Source of the DNA: CADEER01 sp965216585
GTDB lineage: Bacteria > Desulfobacterota > Binatia > HRBIN30 > CADEER01
Length of the DNA stretch: 64,000 nt
NCBI GenBank assembly: GCA_965216585.1
Contig: CBDCGC010000003.1
Coordinates: forward strand, 1,798,001 to 1,862,000
Direction of reading: 5' to 3'
The stretch's first letter is position 1. Each line of letters starts with the position of its first letter. Made by a program: the position numbers and the translations under genes. Below are positions 7,520 to 16,400 of the stretch, piece by piece. The notes beneath the pieces were generated by a model. That model was given only the letters and a program-made list of their open reading frames with translations, did no database searches and was not told the DNA's origin.

Positions 7520-7831
7520 ATGCCAACGTGCCCGCACTGCAAGGTTGAAATCTGCGTCCGCGAGCTCCCCCATCCGGGACTCTTTGACGACTATCGAGTT
7601 TGTCCCCGTTGCAGTGGGAAGTTTACTTGCGATGCGGATACCAAACGCAGGCAAGCCGCTCTCCTGGTCGTCTTGCTCGTATCGCTGGCGAGCACCTTGC
7701 TGCTCTACTTCCGCGGCCCAACCTGGCTGGCACCAGCACTCTGCACCTACATCGTTGCCGCTTTGCTTTTGTACCGAGGGAACAAGCGTGTAGTCTTCGT
7801 CCCGCATCCGCCGCAAGCGAAAGACTCGTGA
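7520..7831 (+). CDS. Zinc-ribbon membrane protein
   Basis: 103 residues. Two CxxC pairs at the N-terminus (CPHCKVEIC... and CPRCSGKF) form a probable rubredoxin-like or zinc-ribbon knuckle. Two transmembrane helices follow (about residues 45-63, LLVVLLVSLASTLLLY, and 66-85, WLAPALCTYIVAALLL). The short tail RGNKRVVFVPHPP is positively charged. Proteins of this design are often named only 'zinc-ribbon domain protein'; a role is not known. The start at ATG 7520 lies 32 bases after the HicB-like gene. Confidence 0.55.
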   Translation: MPTCPHCKVEICVRELPHPGLFDDYRVCPRCSGKFTCDADTKRRQAALLVVLLVSLASTLLLYFRGPTWLAPALCTYIVAALLLYRGNKRVVFVPHPPQAKDS

Positions 7832-7990
7832 GCATCGTACGCGGCTCGACGGCGTCTCGCCCTCCCGTTCTTTGGTCTGCGCAAGGACAGCGTCACGGTT
7901 CCTCCCTTTTCGACTGGATTTTCGACGACGGTGGATTGCGGTTTACCGCGCTTGCAACTCGCACCGAAAAAGAGAAACGTTCCGGGTCCC

Positions 7991-8914
7991 ATGCAAATCT
8001 ATGTCGATGGCCAGTGGTTGGCGCGTGACGATGCGAAGGTCTCGGTTTTCGACCATGGGCTGCTCTATGGCGACGGGGTCTTCGAGGGGATCCGGGTCTA
8101 TTCGCGGCGCATCTTTCGCCTGCGTGCGCACCTCGAGCGGCTCTATCGATCGGCGCACGGCATCGCACTCGAGATCCCGATGCCTCTCGACGAGATGGAA
8201 AGGCTCGTCACCGAGGCGGTCGCGCGCAATCAGTGCGAGGACGGCTATATCCGCCTCGTCATCACCCGCGGCGCCGGTGCGCTCGGCATCGACCCGGCGT
8301 CCTGCCCGCGACCGTCGATCATCGTCATCGTCGATCAAGTCGCCGTCTATCCGCGCGAGCTCTACGAAGGCGGCGTCAGCGTCGTCACCTCGCCGACGCG
8401 CCAGGTGTCGCACGAGGCAGTCGATCCGCGCATCAAGTCGCTCAACTACCTCAAGAACATCCTCGCCAAGATCGATGCGCGCGTCGCCAATGCGCACGAA
8501 GCGATCTTGCTCAATCGCGAGGGATTCATCGCCGAGTGCACGGCCGACAATCTCTTCATCGTCCGCGATGGCGCCATCCTCACACCGTCACCGCAAGACG
8601 GCGCACTCGAAGGCATCACGCGCGGCGTCATCCTCCAATTGGCAAAGGAGGCTGGGTTCCCGACACGCGAGACGCGCCTGACGCGCTTCGACCTCCACAC
8701 CGCAGACGAGGCGTTCCTGACGGGTACCGGCGCCGAGCTGATGCCGATCGCCAACTTCGACAGCCGCCCGATCGGGCGCGGCAAGGTCGGACCGATCACC
8801 AACCGGTTGCGCGAAGATTTTCAGAAACTGGTGCGGATCGAAGGTGAGCCGGCCTGGCAACGCGACGGAAAAGCGAAGAGCACCCCCAAGTATCGGCCGG
8901 CGCCCCTCGGTTGA
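7991..8914 (+). CDS. ilvE: Class IV PLP aminotransferase (branched-chain aminotransferase-like)
   Basis: 307 residues from ATG 7991. The frame runs upstream to 7931, but homology begins at MQIYVDGQWLARDDAKVSVFDHGLLYGDGVFEGIR. Fold-type IV hallmarks: FDHGLLYGDGVFEGIR, the PLP-lysine segment IKSLNYLKNILAKI, EAILLNREGFIAECTADNLF (Glu binding the pyridine nitrogen), and the FLTGTGAELMPIANFD phosphate loop. Branched-chain aminotransferases and 4-amino-4-deoxychorismate lyase share these; LNYLKNI together with GTGAE favours the ilvE type, which moves an amino group between Leu/Ile/Val and 2-oxoglutarate. The gene stands alone and converges on the sulfotransferase gene. Confidence 0.85.
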   Translation: MQIYVDGQWLARDDAKVSVFDHGLLYGDGVFEGIRVYSRRIFRLRAHLERLYRSAHGIALEIPMPLDEMERLVTEAVARNQCEDGYIRLVITRGAGALGIDPASCPRPSIIVIVDQVAVYPRELYEGGVSVVTSPTRQVSHEAVDPRIKSLNYLKNILAKIDARVANAHEAILLNREGFIAECTADNLFIVRDGAILTPSPQDGALEGITRGVILQLAKEAGFPTRETRLTRFDLHTADEAFLTGTGAELMPIANFDSRPIGRGKVGPITNRLREDFQKLVRIEGEPAWQRDGKAKSTPKYRPAPLG

Positions 8915-8975
8915 CCGATTCGCCAGGCGTCGACCCATTGTGCGGCTCGTCGGCGACTCGCCCTCCCACATTGCT

Positions 8976-9821
8976 TCAAACGCGCTCAGCTCTCGGGCGC
9001 AGGCGTGCCATGTCGGCGATCTGGTCGGCGAGAACGGTCTCCAAGTGCGCCCGACACTCGTCGGGGATCGCCGCGTCGACGGTTGGGTTCACTTGCTCAG
9101 CCGCATCCCTGGCGATGTAGCGATCACCGCTGTCGACGTCGAGAAAGTTCATCGCATCGCGCAGAACCTTCGTCGGTCGTTCGGCGACGTCGTCAAAGTA
9201 GCCGACAAAGAGATTCCCCGGCTCGAGTCGCGTTCGCCAGCGCTCGTGATGGACCGCGTAGGACGCGCAGCGCACCTGGTATTCGTCTTCGAAGAAGGCC
9301 TTGAACTCGTCGATCGGGACGTCCTCGACGCGCCTGCCGGTTTTGCGAACCAAGTCCTTCTTGGCGTGCGACCAGGCGCGGTCGACCGGGTCGCGCACCA
9401 TGGTCATGACCTTGATCGCCGGGTTGAGAGTGGTGATTTCATCGATCAAGTCGGCATCCATGGCGGCGTAGCTGGCCGTCGCTTCACCGCGAATCACCGG
9501 CCGGTAGAGCTCGCCGCTGCGCCGCAGGGTCAGCACCGACTTCGCCAGCGAGCGCCACAGCGGCTCGCGGAAGAAGCGCAGGTACCACTCGAGCTGGTTC
9601 GACTCGAAGCGCGGGTGCTGCGGTTCCTTGAGGCGTGAAAAGAAGAAGATCTCTTTTGGTTCGGTGAGAAAAATCTGCGGATGAAAACGCAGGTGGGCAT
9701 GCAGCCAGGTGGTTCCCGTGCGCTGAGGGCCGACGATGAGAAAATCGGGAAAGCGGCTGAGGTCTTCGTCACCGGTCGCCCGAACGTAGCGCAGCCGCTG
9801 GCGCACTTCCGATGAGAGCAT
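8976..9821 (-). CDS. Sulfotransferase (PAPS-dependent)
   Basis: 281 residues from ATG 9821; the frame upstream to 10349 is not credible coding sequence. The 5'-phosphosulfate loop is VGPQRTGTTWLHAHLRFHP and the 3'-phosphate binding motif is VRDPVDRAWSHAKKDL, as in the Sulfotransfer_1 family. The segment PKEIFFFSRL fits bacterial and heparan-type sulfotransferases. The enzyme would move sulfate from PAPS to a hydroxyl or amine of an unknown lipid, carbohydrate or small metabolite. It is divergent from the acyl-CoA dehydrogenase pair. Confidence 0.85.
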   Translation of the reverse strand: MLSSEVRQRLRYVRATGDEDLSRFPDFLIVGPQRTGTTWLHAHLRFHPQIFLTEPKEIFFFSRLKEPQHPRFESNQLEWYLRFFREPLWRSLAKSVLTLRRSGELYRPVIRGEATASYAAMDADLIDEITTLNPAIKVMTMVRDPVDRAWSHAKKDLVRKTGRRVEDVPIDEFKAFFEDEYQVRCASYAVHHERWRTRLEPGNLFVGYFDDVAERPTKVLRDAMNFLDVDSGDRYIARDAAEQVNPTVDAAIPDECRAHLETVLADQIADMARLRPRAERV

Positions 9822-9925
9822 GATCCCCCCACCATCCAGGATTCTCCGCAAGGTTCCAGTGGGGCGCTCCGACACACCACCCCGTCTGCCACGAGCCGTC
9901 CCACGGCCGGCGGGAGGACGGCCGG

Positions 9926-9954
9926 TTGACGCCGGCATCAATCGGCGATTACCT
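9926..9954 (+). promoter_or_regulatory. Candidate sigma-70 promoter of the acyl-CoA dehydrogenase pair
   Basis: TTGACG (9926-9931), a 17-base spacer, then TTACCT (9949-9954), about 54 bases before the ATG at 10008. The spacer holds a GCCG...CGGC dyad. The -10 box is poor, so this is a moderate guess within the 186-base divergent gap, where I see nothing else. Confidence 0.3.
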
Positions 9955-10007
9955 GCTCTGATCTGCTCTCCGGCAGAGACCCCCACCGACAACATTGGAG
10001 TACGACC

Positions 10008-11213
<1,206 letters not shown>

Positions 11214-11245
11214 CGGTACAAACGAAGACGAGTGGGGATTCAGTG

Positions 11246-12394
11246 ATGCAGCCCAAGGATTTCGGTTTTGGTGAAGACGAGAAGCTACTGCGCGACTCCG
11301 CGCGCAAGTTCCTCGAGGATACACTGCCCGTCGACAAGCTGCGCAAGCTCGTCGCCGCCGACCACGTCGAGGCCTACGAGAGCAGCGAGCCGCCGCTCTA
11401 CTACGACGAGAAGATCTGGAAACAGATCGTCGATCTCGGTTGGACGACGCTCGCCGTGCCGGAAGATGCCGGTGGCGCCGGTATGAAGATGGTCGCGGTC
11501 GCCGCGCTCGCCGAAGAAGCAGGTCGCGCGGCCCTCCCCTCGCCACTCATCGCCACCCTGGTCTCCACCTGCGTCTTGCGCGAAGCCAAGGGCGCGGGCG
11601 CCAGCGCGGCGCTCGGCCGCATCGCGGCAGGCGAGGCGGCCAGCCTGGCGGCAACCGACGCCAGGGGTTCGTGGGAAGCCGGCGACACCGACGTCAGCGC
11701 CACCGCCGACGGCGACGCCTACACGCTCTCGGGAACCGCTTGTTTCGTACAAGAAGCTCGCAAGGCGAGCTTCTTCGTGGTCAGCGCCAAGGCCGGAGAC
11801 GGCATCGGCCTGTTCATCGTCGACGCCGGTGCTCCCGGCGTCACCATCGACCCCGACCGCATCGTCGATCTGACGCGCGACCAGGCGCGCGTCGTTCTCG
11901 ACGGTGTGCGCGTCGGTGCCGACGCGGTCGCGGCGGCCCCCGGACAGGGCGACCAGGCACTGCGCAGCGCCACCGCCGCCATGCTGGTCATCGTCGCCGC
12001 CGACCTCTGCGGCGCCGCCGAGTGGCAGTTGCAAACGACCGCCGACTACGCCCGCGTGCGCACCCAGTTCGACCACCCACTCGGTTTTTTCCAGGCCGTC
12101 AAGCACCCCATCGTCAACGCCATGATCGACATCGACCGCGCCCGGTCGCTGACCTACGCGGCAGCCTGCGACATCGACTGCGGCGAGGCCAGCGCGGAAA
12201 TCAGCGCCCGCATGGCCAAGGCAGCGGCCGCCGAGGCGGCGGCTTTCGTCTCAGGCCGCTCGGTGCAGTTGCACGGAGGGATCGGCTTCACCTGGGAGTG
12301 CGATCTCCACATCTACTTCAAACGCCAGAAGCACAACCAGATGCTCTACGGCGACGCCGTGTACCAGCGCGCCAAGCTCGGTGAGGTTCTCTGA
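11246..12394 (+). CDS. Acyl-CoA dehydrogenase, second subunit of a probable heteromer
   Basis: 382 residues from ATG 11246 (GTG 11243 is an alternative), 32 bases after the first ACAD gene with GGGGA upstream. The N-terminal helical domain (FGFGEDEKLLRDSARKFLED) and the C-terminal signature LHGGIGFTWECDLHIYFKRQK define the ACAD family. The central FAD-contact motif of fully active ACADs (WxTxA, GxxGS) is not recognisable: the middle shows ACFVQEARKASFFVVSAK instead. That fits the partner subunit of a heterotetramer in which only part of each site comes from one chain. Ala-rich composition is normal for this branch. Confidence 0.85.
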   Translation: MQPKDFGFGEDEKLLRDSARKFLEDTLPVDKLRKLVAADHVEAYESSEPPLYYDEKIWKQIVDLGWTTLAVPEDAGGAGMKMVAVAALAEEAGRAALPSPLIATLVSTCVLREAKGAGASAALGRIAAGEAASLAATDARGSWEAGDTDVSATADGDAYTLSGTACFVQEARKASFFVVSAKAGDGIGLFIVDAGAPGVTIDPDRIVDLTRDQARVVLDGVRVGADAVAAAPGQGDQALRSATAAMLVIVAADLCGAAEWQLQTTADYARVRTQFDHPLGFFQAVKHPIVNAMIDIDRARSLTYAAACDIDCGEASAEISARMAKAAAAEAAAFVSGRSVQLHGGIGFTWECDLHIYFKRQKHNQMLYGDAVYQRAKLGEVL

Positions 12395-12443
12395 GCGCCA
12401 AGCACGCTGCCCTCACCGGCTGCCGCGCTCTACGCCAAAAAGA

Positions 12444-12477
12444 AAGCCCCCTTCCCGACCGTCGGGAAGGGGGGCTT
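12444..12477 (-). terminator. Strong hairpin terminator between convergent genes
   Basis: A 16-base arm AAGCCCCCTTCCCGAC (12444-12459) pairs with GTCGGGAAGG...GGCTT (12461-12477) with one extra G. Read leftward it is followed by TTTCTTTTT, so it terminates the methyltransferase transcript; on the other strand the tail is not U-rich, but the hairpin may still slow readthrough from the ACAD genes. Confidence 0.8.
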
Positions 12478-12499
12478 CGCATTTGTAATTGGCGCGACT

Positions 12500-13285
12500 C
12501 TAAATGGAACGCCGGCCGAGGCCCGGAATCAACATGGGAACCGACTTGCGATACTCGGTGTAGCGCGTGCCGAAGCGAGCAGCCAGGTCCCGCTCTTCCA
12601 ACTGGATGGCGACGAGGATGTAGGCGGTCGTCGCCAGCGCGAAGAGCAGGTGAGCAGAGGTCATGGTCGGAGCCGCCCAGAAGACGGTCAGCCAGCCGAC
12701 GTAGATGGGATGGCGAACGAATCGGTAGGCGCTGGTCGCCTGGAAGTCTCTCTCCTCGAAACGGCGACCGATGAGATTGTGGTAGACCTGCTGCAAACCG
12801 AAGAGCTGGAAGTGATCGACCAGAAAGGTCGCCGCCACCACCATCATCCAACCGGCACCGTAGATCCCGTAGATCACCGCCCGGGCGGTCGGGTCGGCGA
12901 CATCCCAGGCGGTACCGCCGATCGGCTGCCAGAACCAGCAGAGCAGCAGCATCGCGATGTTCGACAACAAGACGTAGGTGCTGCGCTCTGCCGCCTCGGG
13001 GATGAACTTCGTCCACCAGCGCTTGAACGCCGGGCGCGCCATCACGCTGTGCTGCAGCGCGAAGATCGTCAGCAGGGCCAGGTTGATCGCAACCGCCGTG
13101 CCGACGGGCACCCGCGGTACGCCGTCCATCGTGTTGGCCAGACCGAAGTTGCCGAGGAAGGCAATCGATACCAGGGCGGTCACCTGAAACAACAGATAGG
13201 CGCCAACGCCGTAGGCGAAAATCGCCACCCGGCTGAACATGCCCGTTTGCTTGTCTTCCGCCAAGATCGTCGTCTGAGTCGTCAT
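12500..13285 (-). CDS. mddA: NnrU/MddA-like membrane S-methyltransferase (methanethiol S-methyltransferase candidate)
   Basis: 261 residues from ATG 13285, with GAGAGGAG 6 bases upstream; the longer frame to 13918 is the antisense shadow of the regulator gene. About six hydrophobic helices. The C-terminal half has the isoprenylcysteine-methyltransferase-like pattern: FRHPIYVG-type motif (AYRFVRHPIYVGWLTVFW) followed by LEERDLAARFGTRYTEYRKSVP, the SAM-binding part of membrane ICMT/NnrU proteins. The N-terminal part (LLTIFALQHSVMARPAFKRWW) is typical of MddA, which methylates methanethiol to dimethyl sulfide; related NnrU proteins exist, so the substrate is uncertain. A sigma-54 promoter lies upstream and the divergent gene is a sigma-54-activator-like regulator. 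Confidence 0.75.
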   Translation of the reverse strand: MTTQTTILAEDKQTGMFSRVAIFAYGVGAYLLFQVTALVSIAFLGNFGLANTMDGVPRVPVGTAVAINLALLTIFALQHSVMARPAFKRWWTKFIPEAAERSTYVLLSNIAMLLLCWFWQPIGGTAWDVADPTARAVIYGIYGAGWMMVVAATFLVDHFQLFGLQQVYHNLIGRRFEERDFQATSAYRFVRHPIYVGWLTVFWAAPTMTSAHLLFALATTAYILVAIQLEERDLAARFGTRYTEYRKSVPMLIPGLGRRSI

Positions 13286-13332
13286 TGTTTTCTCCTCTCG
13301 GATTTGGGTTTCGTGTGGACGACAAGTAGACT

Positions 13333-13350
13333 TCGCAAGCCCGGTGCCAA
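13333..13350 (-). promoter_or_regulatory. Sigma-54 (-24/-12) promoter of the methyltransferase gene
   Basis: On the minus strand the sequence reads TTGGCACCGGGCTTGCGA: GG (13348-13347) and GC (13336-13335) are separated by exactly 10 bases, matching the consensus TGGCAC-N5-TTGC. The start would be near 13323, leaving a leader of about 38 bases with a good ribosome-binding site before ATG 13285. Confidence 0.75.
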
Positions 13351-13398
13351 GTCGACGGACCCGAAAAATTCCCTTGAAATTCAATGTTTTCTTCGGTT

Positions 13399-13460
13399 GA
13401 ACCACCTCCCCTTGTGGTTCTTGGGCCACAAGTGGTTCTATGTTGGCCGATATGAACCAC
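13399..13460. promoter_or_regulatory. Cluster of four GAACCAC/GTGGTTC half-sites (candidate enhancer/operator)
   Basis: GAACCAC at 13399-13405 and 13454-13460; GTGGTTC at 13414-13420 and 13432-13438. The first two form a dyad with an 8-base spacer; GGGCCAC (13423-13429) plus GTGGTTC (13432-13438) form a tighter second dyad with an AA spacer. They lie about 50-110 bases upstream of the sigma-54 promoter and overlap the start of the divergent regulator gene. Binding by that regulator, with autoregulation, is inferred. Confidence 0.6.
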
Positions 13461-16400
13461 CCGTCCCCTGGCACCCACCCCACCGACGCCATCATCGGCT
13501 CTGCCCCAGCCATCGACGAGCTGCGCCGGCAGATTTCCCGCCTCGCCGGATTCGACTCGGTGCGCAGCCCGCACGTGCCGACCGTCCTCATCTGTGGCGA
13601 AACGGGGACCGGTAAGGGCTTGGTTGCCCGCACCCTGCACGACAGCGGCCCTCGACGCGAGGGGCCGTTCATCGACATCAACTGCGCCGCCATCCCGGAG
13701 ACGATGCTCGAGGCGGAGATCTTTGGTTTCGAAGAGGGGGCGTTTACGGATGCACGGCGCGCCAAGCCCGGCCTCTTCGAGGCGGCCGAGGGTGGCACTC
13801 TCTTTCTCGACGAGATCGACTCCTGCTCGCTGGCGCTGCAGAGCAAGTTGCTCAAGGCGATCGAAGACAAGAGCGTGCGGCGGCTGGGGGCCATCGAGGC
13901 ACTGTCGGTCGACACCAAGCTCGTCGCGGCAACCCAACGCGACCTCGCCGGCCTGGTCGCCGACGGGCGTTTCCGCGCCGACCTCTACCACCGCCTCGCC
14001 GTCGTCGTCCTGAACCTTCCCCGGCTGGAGGAGCGCCGCCAAGACATTGTCCTCCTCGCCCGTCACTATCTGCGGCAGTACGCCGACGCGCACGGGCTCG
14101 ATACCAAGCGAGTGACCGAGAGCGCCGCGACATGGCTGACCGAACACTCGTGGCCGGGCAACGTACGCGAGCTCAGCCATCTGATGGAACGCGTGACACT
14201 GTTGGCGACGGCGGGCGATCTCGACTCGGCGACACTCGAACGACTCGCCGTGCCGCCGACCGGCCAGGTTCGGCAAGCACCGCCACCCGAGGTTTCCGAG
14301 CAACCACCGGGCGAGAGCGACAGCAGCGACGAGGTCTCTCACATTCGCGAGGCGCTACACAAAGCTGGCGGCAACGTCGCTGCAGCGGCGCGCCTGCTCG
14401 GTATAGGCCGCAACGCCCTCCGCTACCGCATGCGCCGGCACGGAATCGAGCGACCCGACATCACTCCGGCACCGCCCGTAGCCGCACCGCAACCGCCGGC
14501 GCCCAAGCCGCAGCGAGCCGGCGCAGCACCGGAGCGCAAGACCGGCGCCGGACCTGCAAGCTGGGAGGAGAAAACTGCCGCGGTTCTCGCCATCGAGCTC
14601 ATCCTCGCATCGGCCGGCGAAGAGCGCTGGCAAGGGGAACCGTGGACCATCGCCAAGCGCTGGAACCAGCGCATCGCCGATTTCGTCGGTGGCTTCGGCG
14701 GCCGCGTGCTGCAGAGCACACCGACCCGCGTCATCGCCGTTTTCGGTGTGCCGCGAGCACTCGAGCAAACGCCGCAGCGAGCGGTGCAAGCTGCATTGGC
14801 CATCCGCCGCTTGCACGACGAAACTCTGCGCAGCGGTGGAGGCACACCGGAGATCCGAATCGCCGGACATCTGGGCACGGTTCACGTCGACTCGAGCGCC
14901 GACGCGCTGACCGGAGCACTGTTGCCGGTCGGCGACACACTGGCTTTGCCGGAGAGGTTGCTGGCGCACACCGACGACGGCGAGTTGCTCGTCTCGCCGC
15001 CGATCGCGCGCCGCGTCGCATCCTCCTGCGAGCTCCAGGAGAGGGCTCTCGGACAGGCGGGCCCGAGCGGCCGGGAGCTGCGCGCCTATTCCGTTCGCGG
15101 GCAGAAGAGAAGCGCCGCCGTCGACAGCGGCGAGTCGCGCTTCGTCGGCAGACGGAGAGAGCTCGCGTTTCTCAACGCCGCCTTCCAGAGCGCCAAAGAA
15201 TCGAATGGCCAGGTCGCCTTCATCGTCGGCGATGCCGGTATCGGAAAGTCGCGCTTGCTGAACCAATTCCGTGCCTCCCTGGTCGGCGAAGATCATCGCT
15301 GGATCGAAGGGCGCTGCACGGCCTACGGCAGCACGACGGCTTTCCTGCCGATCATCGACGCCATGCGCCGATACTTCGACATCGACGACCGCGACGATGA
15401 GGCCGCCGCCAACGCCAAGATCGACGCCGGCACGGACAACCTGGACGAGGATGTCGCCTGGACCACCCCCTTCCTGCGCAACCTCCTCTCGCTGTCGACG
15501 GACGATAGCGTTGCCGAGCTCGACTCCGGACGCCGGCGCAGCGAGACCTTCGAAGCGCTGAAAGTACGCATCATGCACCACACCGACCTGCGGCCGGTCG
15601 TTCTCGTCGTCGAAGATCTGCACTGGATCGACACCGCCTCGGAAGAGCTGATCAACTTTCTCGCCGACACCATTCCGACGATGCGGGCGCTACTGATCTG
15701 CACCTACCGGCCGGGCTATGAGCACCGTCTGGGCGATCGCAGCTATCACCAGCGCATCACCCTCAGCCCCCTGTCCGACGAAGACGCCGCCTCGATGGCG
15801 CAGTCCAACCTGGGCGTCGCATCCCTGCCGGATGCGGCACGCACATTGATCACCCGCAAAGCGGAAGGGAATCCGTTCTTCGTCGAAGAAATCACCGCCT
15901 CCCTGCTCGAGGAAGGATCGCTGAAGCGCGAGGGCGATGCCATCGTCCTCACCTGCGACAGCGGAGATCTCGAGATTCCAGAGACCATCCAAGACGTTCT
16001 CCTGGCCCGCATCGACCGCCTCGCACCCGATTCGCGGCGCGCCATCCAAGTGGCGTCGGTGATCGGACGCGAGTTTGCGCTGCGTCTTCTCGAACGCGCC
16101 AGCGAAGCCGGCGAGCACCTGCGTGGCGAGGTCGAAGAGCTGCGTTCACTCGAGCTGATCTACGAAAAGGCGATGCATCCCGAGCTTGCGTACATGTTCA
16201 AACACGCACTCACCCACGACGTCGCCTACAACAGCGTCCAACAAGAGCGGCGCATCCAACTGCACCGCCTCATCGGCCTCACCATCGAAGAGCTCTATGC
16301 CGATCGCATCTCCGAGCACTACGAAACTCTGGCGCACCACTTCTCCGAGGGCCGCGACTGGCGAAAGGCACTGAGCTTCCACGCCAAGGCCGCCGCCAAG

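Noticed and set aside
8915..8975. Terminator between the aminotransferase and sulfotransferase genes
   Set aside because: The arms GGCTCG and CTCGCC do not pair well and there is no U-run.
13286..13918. N-terminal extension of the methyltransferase frame into the regulator gene
   Set aside because: The extra residues are antisense to conserved AAA+ motifs, and the ATG at 13285 has a strong ribosome-binding site and a sigma-54 promoter.
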